The translations under genes and the position numbers were made by a program. Below are positions 9,222-17,425 of a DNA stretch of 64,000 nt, in pieces; positions within the stretch are counted from its first letter, which is position 1, and each line of letters starts with the position of its first letter. This DNA is from Mesoaciditoga sp. Its GTDB lineage: Bacteria; Thermotogota; Thermotogae; Mesoaciditogales; Mesoaciditogaceae. The stretch covers positions 1-64,000 of the forward strand of contig WGFY01000047.1 of NCBI GenBank assembly GCA_015491995.1, in the 5' to 3' direction. Under the pieces are notes generated by a model, which saw only the letters and a list, made by a program, of their open reading frames with translations, was not told where the DNA came from and did not search any database.

Positions 9222-10601
9222 TCACATCATGAAATATTTTAACTTTTTTTTAACATCTTCGATGTGTTCACGTTGAAGCTCATATCCTTCTCTTCCCACA
9301 AGCGCATATGTGTTGAGTTTCCCCAATTCCACTCCTGGCTGATCGAAAGGATTCACGCCGTAGAGATACCCAACGGCAGTTACAAGAGATTCGTAATAAG
9401 TGAAGAATTTCCCAACTTCCTCAGCGTTGATTTTTTCGAATGTGATCGTCAAATTCGGTCTACCTTTCTCTATCAACGCCAAAGCTGTTGCTTCTTGCTC
9501 GCTGTTTATCAACTTTGACATATCTTTTCCTCCAAGATAAGCGAATTCTTTTTTATCTTTATGGATTTTTGGAATTTTCACATTCCTCCTAAATTCTTTC
9601 ACTTTGAGAAAAGTTATGATCTTGTCATTGGGGCCTTCCATGTACAGCTGAACTTGAGAATGCTGATCAACGGTTCCGAGTGCTTTTACTGGGGTTTGTC
9701 CAGCGTTGATCACCTCTCCAGTAAGATTTTTTTCCTTCCCGAGAGACTCTGCCCAAAGTTGCCTGTGCCAATCGGCAAGTGCGTAAAGAGCGTTGGAATA
9801 AGGCATCATAACGGATATTCGTTTCCCTTTTTTGGAATACAGATAATGTAAAGCGGCATTGAAAAGAGTTGGATTTTTAAGTGTGTCCTCTTGTGATATG
9901 AAATCGGATAGGGCTTTCTTCGCACCATCGATCATAGCTTTTACATCTACACCGATCACCGCAGAAGCGAGCAATCCTACAGAGGTTAAAACGCTAAATC
10001 TTCCTCCCACGTTAGACGGTATTTTGAAATTAGGAATCTCCTCATCTATCGCTATTTTACGCAAAGCGCCTTCATTTGGATCGGTTGTGAATACAAGATG
10101 AATCTTAGGGTCCAAACCTTTCAACTCGAGCGCTCCCCTTATCACCAAGTAATTCGCCATTGTTTCGGCGGTGGAACCGGATTTACTTATGATGTTGAAC
10201 ACACTTTTAGAAGGATCTATCAAATCCATGAGAGAAGCAACATGCTCTGGATCCACATTATCTATGACAAAAAGTCGCGGGTGACCGCTGCGAGATTCAC
10301 GTTCCAACGAATTCCAAGATGGATGTAGAAGGGCTGTCTGAATGGCTTGTACACCAAGTGCAGATCCTCCTATACCTACGATCACAAAATTCTCAAAATT
10401 GCCGTATCCTTCGGCAGCTTTAATCACTTCGTCTATTTCATCCAAATTTCTCAACGATTTGATAAAGCCAGGAGGGCTTTGTCTGAAAGATTCTAGAAAG
10501 CTGTGAAGTTTCCCAGAGATAGATTTCACATCATCAATGGAAACACCTTCACTTACATTCCAATCCAAAGCATTTGTAAAATCAAAATTCAAACTCATCA
10601 T
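9222..10601 (-). CDS. pgi: Glucose-6-phosphate isomerase
   Basis: Interconverts glucose 6-phosphate and fructose 6-phosphate. The 459-residue product shows IVGIGGSALGVQAIQTAL, the phosphate-binding ISKSGSTAETMANYLV, NVGGRFSVLTSVGLL and a C-terminal VNPFDQPGVELGK, all PGI family signatures. Length fits the shorter bacterial type. Two adjacent ATG codons are possible starts (10601 and 10598); the second has better spacing from GGGAG. It lies between apt and rnfC with gaps under 15 bases, so the glycolytic gene is in the Rnf transcription unit. Confidence 0.97.
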   Translation of the reverse strand: MMSLNFDFTNALDWNVSEGVSIDDVKSISGKLHSFLESFRQSPPGFIKSLRNLDEIDEVIKAAEGYGNFENFVIVGIGGSALGVQAIQTALLHPSWNSLERESRSGHPRLFVIDNVDPEHVASLMDLIDPSKSVFNIISKSGSTAETMANYLVIRGALELKGLDPKIHLVFTTDPNEGALRKIAIDEEIPNFKIPSNVGGRFSVLTSVGLLASAVIGVDVKAMIDGAKKALSDFISQEDTLKNPTLFNAALHYLYSKKGKRISVMMPYSNALYALADWHRQLWAESLGKEKNLTGEVINAGQTPVKALGTVDQHSQVQLYMEGPNDKIITFLKVKEFRRNVKIPKIHKDKKEFAYLGGKDMSKLINSEQEATALALIEKGRPNLTITFEKINAEEVGKFFTYYESLVTAVGYLYGVNPFDQPGVELGKLNTYALVGREGYELQREHIEDVKKKLKYFMM

Positions 10602-10607
10602 CTCCCG

Positions 10608-11120
10608 TCAATAAGTTATAACACTTCTGACTTCGTATTCTTTCAGTTTTTTTCTTGGTTCCAAGAAGGATAATTCTCCAAGAAAAACCATACCAGATAC
10701 TATTCCTCCCAATTTCTCAACTAAATGTGACATGGCAAGCGCTGTACCGCCTGTTGCAAGAATATCATCGGTAACAACCACACGATTGTCTGGTTCCAAA
10801 GCGTCAACATGTATTTCTATCTTTTCTTTGGCATATTCAAGATAGTACTCCTCACTAACTGTAAAATAGGGAAGCTTTCCTGGCTTTCTGATGGGAACAA
10901 ATCCGACACCAAGTTTGTATGCCACAGAAGAAGCAAATATAAATCCTCTTGCCTCAGCCGCCACAATTATATTTGGTTTGAATTCAGATACCAATTCCGA
11001 CATCTTATCAACTGCAAATGAGAAAGCCTTAGGCTCTTTTAGAAGGGGAGTTATGTCCTTGAAAAGTACCCCCTTCGTCGGAAAATCCGGTATATCCCTT
11101 ATATAGGATTTTAGTTCCAT
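10608..11120 (-). CDS. apt: Adenine phosphoribosyltransferase
   Basis: Purine salvage: adenine plus PRPP to AMP. The 170-residue length is standard. The PRPP-binding motif VVVTDDILATGGTAL is clear, as are the early FPTKGVLFKDITPLL and IVAAEARGFIFAS blocks. The start follows AAGGAG by about ten bases. It is the first gene of the apt-pgi-rnf unit, and an adenine deaminase lies elsewhere in the window, so adenine has two possible fates. Confidence 0.97.
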   Translation of the reverse strand: MELKSYIRDIPDFPTKGVLFKDITPLLKEPKAFSFAVDKMSELVSEFKPNIIVAAEARGFIFASSVAYKLGVGFVPIRKPGKLPYFTVSEEYYLEYAKEKIEIHVDALEPDNRVVVTDDILATGGTALAMSHLVEKLGGIVSGMVFLGELSFLEPRKKLKEYEVRSVITY

Positions 11121-11181
11121 ATCTTTAGCACTCCTTCACATTGAATTATCAATTTCCATTTCTCAAAACTCATCCAGCAAT

Positions 11182-11190
11182 ATCATAACA
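11182..11190 (-). promoter_or_regulatory. Possible extended -10 promoter for apt-pgi-rnfCDGEAB
   Basis: On the minus strand this reads TGTTATGAT, a TG-extended -10 one base off consensus, about 60 bases before the apt ATG. No good -35 is seen. The intergenic stretch 11121-11232 holds nothing else that I recognise; in particular no terminator for the ATPase gene upstream. Confidence 0.35.
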
Positions 11191-11232
11191 CAAATCAAGA
11201 ACGTGCATTCTCTTGTCATATTTTAAGCATTA

Positions 11233-12063
11233 TCACAGCTGTAAAGCATCTTCAAGAAACTTTATATCCTCAGCAAGTTTTTCATTCTTCGTGTTGAATC
11301 CTATTATCTTCTGTCCAACTTGATAAAGGGGAGGAGGCAACAATTCATATTTTTCAAAATCACTCGACTTCACAAATCCTTGAATGTTCCCATCAAATGT
11401 TATCTTGCCCTTTGACATGATCAAGGCTCTATCAGCATTTTGAAGTGAAAAATCAACAGAATGCGTTACCACGATAATGGTTTTCCCCATTTTCTTAAGG
11501 CTCTCCAAAGTCTTAACAAAATTCTTCACACTTGCAGGATCCAAACCTGAAGTCGGTTCATCTAAGATTATGTACTGTGGTTCACAAGCAATTACAGACG
11601 CTATGGCGACTTTACGTTTTTCTCCGCCTGATAAAGTAAAAGGTGATTTTGAAAGTACACTGGTTGAAAGGCCTATCATGTTCAAAGATTTAAGAATTGT
11701 GTTGTTTAATTTTGAACCTTCAAATCCAAAATTTTTAGGTCCAAACGCTATTTCTTTGTAAATATTTTCCTCAAAGAATTGATGCTCCGGATATTGAAAA
11801 ACTATTCCAACCTTTTTCCTTATTTCAAAGATGGAAGCATCGTTTTTTGTGGTGGATACGCCATCTATTAAAACCTTTCCAGACGTGGGCTTAAGGATTC
11901 CATTTGTGAGCTGAATAAGTGTTGATTTTCCAGAGCCAGTTCTTCCAAGAATGGTGACAAACTCACCCTTCGAAATGTTAAGAGTGACATCATCAAGTGC
12001 TTTTTTTTCAAAGGGTGTATGAAGTTCATATGTGTACTTCACATTTTTGAATTCTATCGACAA
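11233..12063 (-). CDS. ECF transporter ATPase, second copy (EcfA2-like)
   Basis: ATP-binding subunit of an energy-coupling-factor vitamin or metal transporter. The 276-residue protein has Walker A GRTGSGKST, the Q-loop in VFQYPEHQFFEE (the PEHQ form is typical of EcfA proteins), the signature TLSGGEKRKVAIASV and Walker B YIILDEPTSGLDP followed by the H-loop VTHS. The start is a TTG inside the end of the first ATPase gene (10-base overlap). No EcfT or substrate-binding S component is in the window. Confidence 0.88.
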   Translation of the reverse strand: MSIEFKNVKYTYELHTPFEKKALDDVTLNISKGEFVTILGRTGSGKSTLIQLTNGILKPTSGKVLIDGVSTTKNDASIFEIRKKVGIVFQYPEHQFFEENIYKEIAFGPKNFGFEGSKLNNTILKSLNMIGLSTSVLSKSPFTLSGGEKRKVAIASVIACEPQYIILDEPTSGLDPASVKNFVKTLESLKKMGKTIIVVTHSVDFSLQNADRALIMSKGKITFDGNIQGFVKSSDFEKYELLPPPLYQVGQKIIGFNTKNEKLAEDIKFLEDALQL

Positions 12064-12851
12064 AGCTCTCTCAACCTTTCACTTAACTCATCTGGTTTCA
12101 TGAAATGTTTTATGAAGCCATGGCGATACAATCTATATTGGAATTCGATGAAATCGGAAGTTCCAAATTCTTCTTTAACCTTTTTCATGATTTCCATTGG
12201 TTTCCCATCAAACACAATTTCCCCATTTCTCAAATAGACAACTCTTTTGGACACGACTATTTCATCTAGAATGTGTGTGGAGAACATCAACGTTTTTCCC
12301 ATTTTATTCATATCGTTCATGGTGGCCAATATTCTCTCACGTCCTATGGGATCTATCATCGAAGTCGGTTCATCCATGATCACGTATTTCGGTTTCATGG
12401 CAAGGATCGATGCAACGCAAAGAAGTTGTTTTTGTCCACCGGACAGATGATACGGTTCCGCTTTTTTCAAGTCTTCCATATCCACAAATCTTAAAACCTC
12501 GTCAACTCTTTTAACCATCTCAACTCTTGGGACCCCTATGTTTTCCATACCAAATGCGATATCTTCTTCGACGGTTGTCCCAACAATTTGGCTTTCAGGG
12601 TTTTGAAAGATCATTCCCACTTTTTTCCGAATTTCCCACAACTTTTCTTCTTCATCTGTTCTCATCCCATCTACGGAAACATAGCCGTCATTTGGCATGA
12701 GAAGACCGTTGATCATTTGGAAAAGAGAAGTTTTACCAGATCCATTTAATCCCAAAAATGCGATCGACTCTCCTTCTGATATTTTTAAATTGACGTTGTT
12801 TAAAGCGATATCTTCGCCGTATTTAAAATTCACATTTTTAAATTCGATCAT
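12054..12851 (-). CDS. ECF transporter ATPase, first copy (EcfA1-like)
   Basis: Partner of the following ATPase; ECF transporters normally use an EcfA1-EcfA2 heterodimer. The 265-residue protein has Walker A GLNGSGKTSL, Q-loop FQNPESQIVGTTVEED (the typical EcfA1 form), signature HLSGGQKQLLCVASIL, Walker B YVIMDEPTSMIDP and H-loop STH. The signature motif differs from its neighbour (QKQ against EKR), as expected for an asymmetric dimer. Starts at an ATG that overlaps the methyltransferase stop by 4 bases. Confidence 0.88.
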   Translation of the reverse strand: MIEFKNVNFKYGEDIALNNVNLKISEGESIAFLGLNGSGKTSLFQMINGLLMPNDGYVSVDGMRTDEEEKLWEIRKKVGMIFQNPESQIVGTTVEEDIAFGMENIGVPRVEMVKRVDEVLRFVDMEDLKKAEPYHLSGGQKQLLCVASILAMKPKYVIMDEPTSMIDPIGRERILATMNDMNKMGKTLMFSTHILDEIVVSKRVVYLRNGEIVFDGKPMEIMKKVKEEFGTSDFIEFQYRLYRHGFIKHFMKPDELSERLRELCR

Positions 12852-13444
12852 CTTTCCTTCCTTGAAGAATAAACTCTTACTCCTCCACTTTTGACAAGCG
12901 TTTTCACATTCCCGAAGATGATTTTCATTTCTCTTTCAACGGTTTTGCCAGCTTTGCTGTGAAACCCAACACAGATAAGTTTTCCACCAATTTCAAGATG
13001 TGCCAAAGATCCGTTGATAAGTCTTACCCAAACTTTTTTCCCGGCAGAAATTGGAGGGTTAAACGCTATCACATCGAAAAGTTTCTCACTCCATGGAGAA
13101 AAACCATCTCCGCTTTTGACAGTGACGTTCGCATTGTTATCTTTTGCGTTTATTCTAGTATAACGTACTGCTCTTTCGTTAACATCGCTCATAAAAAGAT
13201 TGAGTTCTGGATTCGTTACTTTCAGAGTGATTCCTATCAAGCCGTAACCACATCCAATATCTAAAATATTTCCATGTACTTTTGGAAAATATTTAAGTAA
13301 AGTCAACGATGCCCTATCTGGTTTCCCAAAAGAAAAAACACCACTCACACTTTTAAACACGATCTTCATATCGTTGATCTTCATCTCAAAATCTTTCTCT
13401 ACGATTTTACTTGTCGGCTTTTCAGAGAAATAATGTTCATTCAT
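12848..13444 (-). CDS. Class I SAM methyltransferase, RsmC/YbxB-like
   Basis: The 198-residue product has the SAM-binding motif ILDIGCGYGLIGITL, the acidic end of strand 2 in MSDVNERAV and the catalytic FNPPISAGK, the NPP-type motif of methyltransferases that modify the exocyclic amine of guanine in RNA. The N-terminal HYFSEKPTS and SVSGVFSFGKPDRAS blocks match the small YbxB-like branch of the RsmC family. A ribosomal RNA target is likely from the family, but not shown here. It overlaps the endonuclease III-like gene by 8 bases. Confidence 0.8.
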   Translation of the reverse strand: MNEHYFSEKPTSKIVEKDFEMKINDMKIVFKSVSGVFSFGKPDRASLTLLKYFPKVHGNILDIGCGYGLIGITLKVTNPELNLFMSDVNERAVRYTRINAKDNNANVTVKSGDGFSPWSEKLFDVIAFNPPISAGKKVWVRLINGSLAHLEIGGKLICVGFHSKAGKTVEREMKIIFGNVKTLVKSGGVRVYSSRKER

Positions 13445-14105
13445 GAGTTACACCACCGAATCCACAAATATCACTCAATGGACATTCCCCACAAAGTGGT
13501 TTTACCTTACAATGGACTTTGGAATGCCGTACTATAAGAGCATGAAACTCCCCTAAAACATCGGGTTTACTTCCAAGAGTTTGAACAAAGTTCAACTTCT
13601 CACTTTCTTTTGAAAGTGAGAATGAATATCCTAACCTATAAAAGAAACGTTCGGTATAGGCATCGACTATCAGAACAGGACGTCCGAATATGTACAACAA
13701 CAAAGAATCGGCAGTTTCCTTTCCAATGCCATTTACAGATAGTAAAGATTTACGTAGAGAATACGTATCGAGTTTTTTCATCTCTTCGAAATCAAAGGAA
13801 AATTTTTCGAAGAATTTCAGAAAATTCCTCAGCCGATCCGTTTTCAATCTCGGAAAACCAGAAGGCTTAATAGCAGTGGCAATTTTCTGAGGAGAAGCTA
13901 TGTACATTCTGTATGGCTCTAAAAGCCCTGATCTTTCCAAGTTCTTGATTGACACTTTTACGTTTCGCCACATGGTATTTTGAACCAAGATAGCTCCAAC
14001 GGCTATTTCGAAAGAAGTAAACGCAGGCCACCATCCTTGAGCTCCATAAGTGTCAAGAAGCATCCTAAAAATATATTTTATCCTCTGATCGTCAATTTTT
14101 TGCAT
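13437..14105 (-). CDS. Endonuclease III-superfamily DNA glycosylase without the catalytic lysine
   Basis: Base excision repair fold: helix-hairpin-helix VNGIGKETAD, catalytic aspartate in LIVDAYTERFF (D148) and a C-terminal [4Fe-4S] ligand set C199, C205, C208, C214 with spacing 6-2-5. Aligning to E. coli Nth, the catalytic lysine of GVGRKTA falls on E130 (GIGKETA). The protein should therefore be a monofunctional glycosylase, as in the MagIII-like branch, and not a lyase. 222 residues is usual. The ATG follows AAGGTGA. It sits oddly between an Ig-like lipoprotein and a methyltransferase. Confidence 0.85.
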   Translation of the reverse strand: MQKIDDQRIKYIFRMLLDTYGAQGWWPAFTSFEIAVGAILVQNTMWRNVKVSIKNLERSGLLEPYRMYIASPQKIATAIKPSGFPRLKTDRLRNFLKFFEKFSFDFEEMKKLDTYSLRKSLLSVNGIGKETADSLLLYIFGRPVLIVDAYTERFFYRLGYSFSLSKESEKLNFVQTLGSKPDVLGEFHALIVRHSKVHCKVKPLCGECPLSDICGFGGVTHE

Positions 14106-14108
14106 GAT

Positions 14109-15515
14109 TCACCTTTTGATTTTAAAGGAAAAGTTCAGAACTCGATCGTAAGAATCCTTCAATCCTATGATCCTTGCAAAACAAGGTTTTGTAATAATTG
14201 AAGAAGGAATAAAAACTTTGTTTCCATCAACAATTACATCTTTTTTATTCAGTAAAAGCGTTGAACCTATAAAATCAATTTCAAACACCGGATTCGCATA
14301 AAATTTCACCTTGTTTGAGAATTCAACTATCACTTGAGTGGAAGTGTTGGTAACTCCGATAACTCTTGTTTCAGGAATGATGGAAGAAAAGTTTATCTTC
14401 TTAAGAACATGATTATCACAAGCAATTCCAAATACATGATTACCAGGTGACGATTCCCATAAAGCTGTCATTCGTGGAAATCTTCCTTCAATATCCACAG
14501 GAATTCCATCCACCAAAGCCGATATTTTAACCCTTTTAGAAGATGCAATGAAGAAAGGTATTCGCGCCCTTTTGGTGTCTACACTGAACTTTGGTATTAT
14601 GACGGCAATCGTAGAGTTTTTTGAAAGCACCACCAGGTCTTTATGAATGATTTTTTCAATTCCAACACCATCGTATACGGTACATGTAGCCTGAACCAAC
14701 CTGCTTTTAGCATCATCAGTTTTCAACACAAAAGTGTAAAGGTTGTTAGTGTTAGCATACAGTTTTCTTTCACTCTTATCAATCTTTAAACCAACATCAC
14801 CAATTCCGTTTGGAGAATATGCATAAATCGTGAAAGTTGCACTTCGACCACTTTTGACAACAGATGGAAAGTTCACGAATTGTGCGTATGGTGGAGCATT
14901 TCTCGCACTTATCGACATTATGTCAATTTTCTTCGTATTCACAAGTCCTTGTCCGTTGACGGCTGTGACTAAGATTTTATGTTTTCCAATTTTTGAAAAC
15001 GTCCAATCAATAGTATCGTCATTGGTAATTGGAACATTTTCACCGTCTATTTCTAACGAAACACTTTTTACACCACTTTGAATATCGTAAGCCTTCAACG
15101 CGATTGGAAATTTCACTCCCACGGCAACCGTTTTAGGTGCGTTAAATTCTATAATTGGTGGTGTGGAATCGTTTACAAAAAAAGTATCCGTTTTCGTTGC
15201 TAAATTACCAGCCTTGTCCTGAGCCAAAATGGTTACATTGTACGATCCATAAACTCCGATCCAATTGGCCACGTAAACAGACGTACCCGTTTTAAATGTG
15301 GGAAGTGGTGAATCGTCTATTTCAAAAACAACATTTTCTAACCCACTTCCTGTATCTATCACATTGGCACTAAAAGAGATGTTCTTTTGTGAAAGTAAAG
15401 TGGCAGATTTTGTGAAATTCGATATCAAGGGCTTCACATTATCCTTTATAAGGACACATGAAGATAAGGATAATATGACAAAAATCAAAACTGAAAAAAG
15501 TGCGAACTTCTTCAT
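14109..15515 (-). CDS. Ig-like repeat lipoprotein
   Basis: Probably an exported lipid-anchored surface protein. Starting at the ATG at 15515, the first residues are MKKFALFSVLIFVILSLSSC, a signal peptide with the lipobox LSSC. The mature part is made of consecutive beta-sandwich-like units of about 90 residues; typical turns are YGSYNVTILAQDKAGN and IGKHKILVTAVNGQG followed by a PPI or PPY linker. The last unit resembles the terminal unit of the 956-residue protein at 17367-20237 (KVKFYANPVFEID against EPVFGKPYVKVV). The upstream barrel gene ends one base before. The function is unknown beyond envelope structure or adhesion. Confidence 0.75.
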   Translation of the reverse strand: MKKFALFSVLIFVILSLSSCVLIKDNVKPLISNFTKSATLLSQKNISFSANVIDTGSGLENVVFEIDDSPLPTFKTGTSVYVANWIGVYGSYNVTILAQDKAGNLATKTDTFFVNDSTPPIIEFNAPKTVAVGVKFPIALKAYDIQSGVKSVSLEIDGENVPITNDDTIDWTFSKIGKHKILVTAVNGQGLVNTKKIDIMSISARNAPPYAQFVNFPSVVKSGRSATFTIYAYSPNGIGDVGLKIDKSERKLYANTNNLYTFVLKTDDAKSRLVQATCTVYDGVGIEKIIHKDLVVLSKNSTIAVIIPKFSVDTKRARIPFFIASSKRVKISALVDGIPVDIEGRFPRMTALWESSPGNHVFGIACDNHVLKKINFSSIIPETRVIGVTNTSTQVIVEFSNKVKFYANPVFEIDFIGSTLLLNKKDVIVDGNKVFIPSSIITKPCFARIIGLKDSYDRVLNFSFKIKR

Positions 15516-15516
15516 T

Positions 15517-16011
15517 TTAGAATGCCAATCCAATACCAAATACCCATTCTTTTATTCCATTAAGTTGAAATTTTGGTTGATATGTGAACGAGCCTTTTGC
15601 CTCTGCAAAGATGGAAAAACTGTTTATGAATATATCAACTCCGCTTTTATAGTACAAAGTGCTAAGAGAAATAGGGGCGAAGTTGCCATCAGAAACGTTG
15701 TAAGTTGTTAGCACACCAACACCAGCGTAAGGTCTTATTTCTCCACTTGGAAGAGAGAAATAAATAGAAGGCATAAGATTCCACTTCTTAACATTCCCAA
15801 CTTGGCTTAGATCGAAATTGCTTCCCAAATTCCCTTCTATCGTTAATTCGAAACCTACAGCCCCTATGGATTTTATCGTCATCCCTATGGTATAGGTTGG
15901 TGTAGGATTACTTGTGATCAATCCCACATTTGCATCCACCGACGCCACCGCAAAGATTCCGACACTTAGTAATGTTAAAATCAAAATCAACAACACGCTG
16001 AACCTCTTCAC
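15517..16011 (-). CDS. Small exported outer-membrane-barrel-like protein
   Basis: The product has a signal peptide (RFSVLLILILTLLSVGIFA, cleavage probably after ASVDA) and then about 135 residues of alternating hydrophobic and polar strands with glycines and aromatics, ending GIGLAF. A terminal phenylalanine and a PYAGVGVLTTYNV-type strand are typical of eight-strand outer-membrane barrels. Start taken at the GTG at 16011, eight bases after GAGGTGG; an upstream in-frame GTG at 16023 lies on the ribosome site. It is the first gene of the 16011-11233 operon. The identity is inferred from pattern only; I recognise no named family. Confidence 0.6.
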   Translation of the reverse strand: MKRFSVLLILILTLLSVGIFAVASVDANVGLITSNPTPTYTIGMTIKSIGAVGFELTIEGNLGSNFDLSQVGNVKKWNLMPSIYFSLPSGEIRPYAGVGVLTTYNVSDGNFAPISLSTLYYKSGVDIFINSFSIFAEAKGSFTYQPKFQLNGIKEWVFGIGLAF

Positions 16012-16085
16012 TAAGAAATCCACCTCACTCTCCTAACATTCTTTGTCACTATAATACCTTGAAATTGTAACTTTTAAGTGAAGAA

Positions 16086-16120
16086 CTGCCGTTCTCAACA
16101 CCTATGATAGGGAACGGCAG
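16086..16120 (-). terminator. Hairpin after the 430-residue Ig-like gene
   Basis: CTGCCGTTCTC and GGGAACGGCAG form an 11-pair stem with one G-T pair around a 13-base loop, 13 bases past the stop at 16133. No run of T follows on the minus strand, so this may be a processing or mRNA-end stabilising hairpin and not a classic intrinsic terminator. The rest of 16012-16132 shows a weak TATTAT box before the barrel gene. Confidence 0.5.
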
Positions 16121-16132
16121 AAAATCACGAAA

Positions 16133-17425
16133 TCAATGAAGTGTGAACAGCAAAAGCACAAGTGTACCAACGAAAAACATCACAAGTGCCCAAAAAGGAA
16201 TTGGTGCTTCTGATTTCACAACTTTGAACTTGTAATGGTCGTTGATGATCTTACCGTTGACCGGATTGATCGCGCTTACCGCCAAAATATGTTCGCCAAC
16301 CCGATCAATTCTTATTGTTGTTCCCGCAGGACTGCCGTCATACAGTATTTTCACATCTATTGGAGTAACACCTGAATCCGTCCATAATTTAACCTTTACC
16401 GTTGTCGGAGTCACATATGTGTGCTTCAAAGGCAAGACTTGACAATGTGGCGAGTTAACATCTACGAATATATCTGTCGATACCGATGTTGTCGTTGCGT
16501 TGTTGAAAGTATCACTTACCATGATCGATAAATTCAAAATTTTATATCCACTTTTGGCAATTTTATTGAACGGTTTTTTTAAAGTTACAAGCCATCTTCC
16601 GCTTTTCAAAGTGGCTTTGACGCCGTTGATGCTGACTGACCTCACAGCGCTTTGATCTGTTGCCAAGATAGAAATTCGTAAGTCGCCTTTTGGACCCACG
16701 ACTTTGGGAGTTACATCTACGTTGGAGATCTTGGGAGGCGTTTTGTCTAAGGTATAACTCAGCGTGGTAGCCGTTGTAATGGTTTGTCCCGTGATCAAAG
16801 ACAGCTGAGCTTTGACTTCGTAAATCCCATTTGTTATATTTTCAATTGGTATTTCGAACATCTTTGCAGAATCCTCAGTTGGAGAGAGTTGATAATCTCC
16901 AACCTTGTTGGTGTTCAAAAAGACCTTCAAGCTTTCCCTACCAAAAGAAGAATTCACAAAAATATACAAATTCTTTGGAATTTTAATGGGCTGCAAAAAA
17001 ATGGATAATTGCTTGTTCGTATTGACTTTACTCATATGCGGAGAAAGGATCAACAGAGTTGCCGTAGACATGCTCCAATCTTTTATTCCCTTAACGGTTA
17101 AGTAGGTAAATGAATTGTCAAACGGTATGTTCAAATTAAAAACATCAGAATTCTTTAAACGTATTTTCTGGCTTTTTAACAAAACATCATACTGAACATC
17201 CTCTTCTGGAGAAATGATCTTGAACTTTATTTGGTTTCCTTTTCCTGCAACGATAGCAGATGGATAAATCACAAAGTTGGGACCATTTCCAAAGGAATGG
17301 ACCTCTCCCCAGCTTAAGGCCGTCATCGTCAATACAAGAAGAAAACTACCAATAAGGAATGTTGCCTTAGAAAGACCAAGGCGCAAAATTGTTACCGATT
17401 TTGTTTCCGACTTTGTCCGTGACAT
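16133..17425 (-). CDS. Ig-like surface protein with C-terminal membrane anchor
   Basis: 430 residues. A hydrophobic stretch at about 20-38 (FLIGSFLLVLTMTALSWG) is a signal sequence with an unusually long charged lead (MSRTKSETKS). Ig-like units follow, with the linker TLDKTPPKISNVDV and repeat text VRSVSINGVKATLKSGRW also seen in the neighbouring large protein (VKHVSVNGVDASLKDG). The last 20 residues (IPFWALVMFFVGTLVLLLF) form a membrane helix, so the repeats are probably outside the cytoplasmic membrane. The ATG follows GGTGGAG by seven bases, supporting the start even though it lies 59 bases inside the upstream gene. Confidence 0.75.
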   Translation of the reverse strand: MSRTKSETKSVTILRLGLSKATFLIGSFLLVLTMTALSWGEVHSFGNGPNFVIYPSAIVAGKGNQIKFKIISPEEDVQYDVLLKSQKIRLKNSDVFNLNIPFDNSFTYLTVKGIKDWSMSTATLLILSPHMSKVNTNKQLSIFLQPIKIPKNLYIFVNSSFGRESLKVFLNTNKVGDYQLSPTEDSAKMFEIPIENITNGIYEVKAQLSLITGQTITTATTLSYTLDKTPPKISNVDVTPKVVGPKGDLRISILATDQSAVRSVSINGVKATLKSGRWLVTLKKPFNKIAKSGYKILNLSIMVSDTFNNATTTSVSTDIFVDVNSPHCQVLPLKHTYVTPTTVKVKLWTDSGVTPIDVKILYDGSPAGTTIRIDRVGEHILAVSAINPVNGKIINDHYKFKVVKSEAPIPFWALVMFFVGTLVLLLFTLH

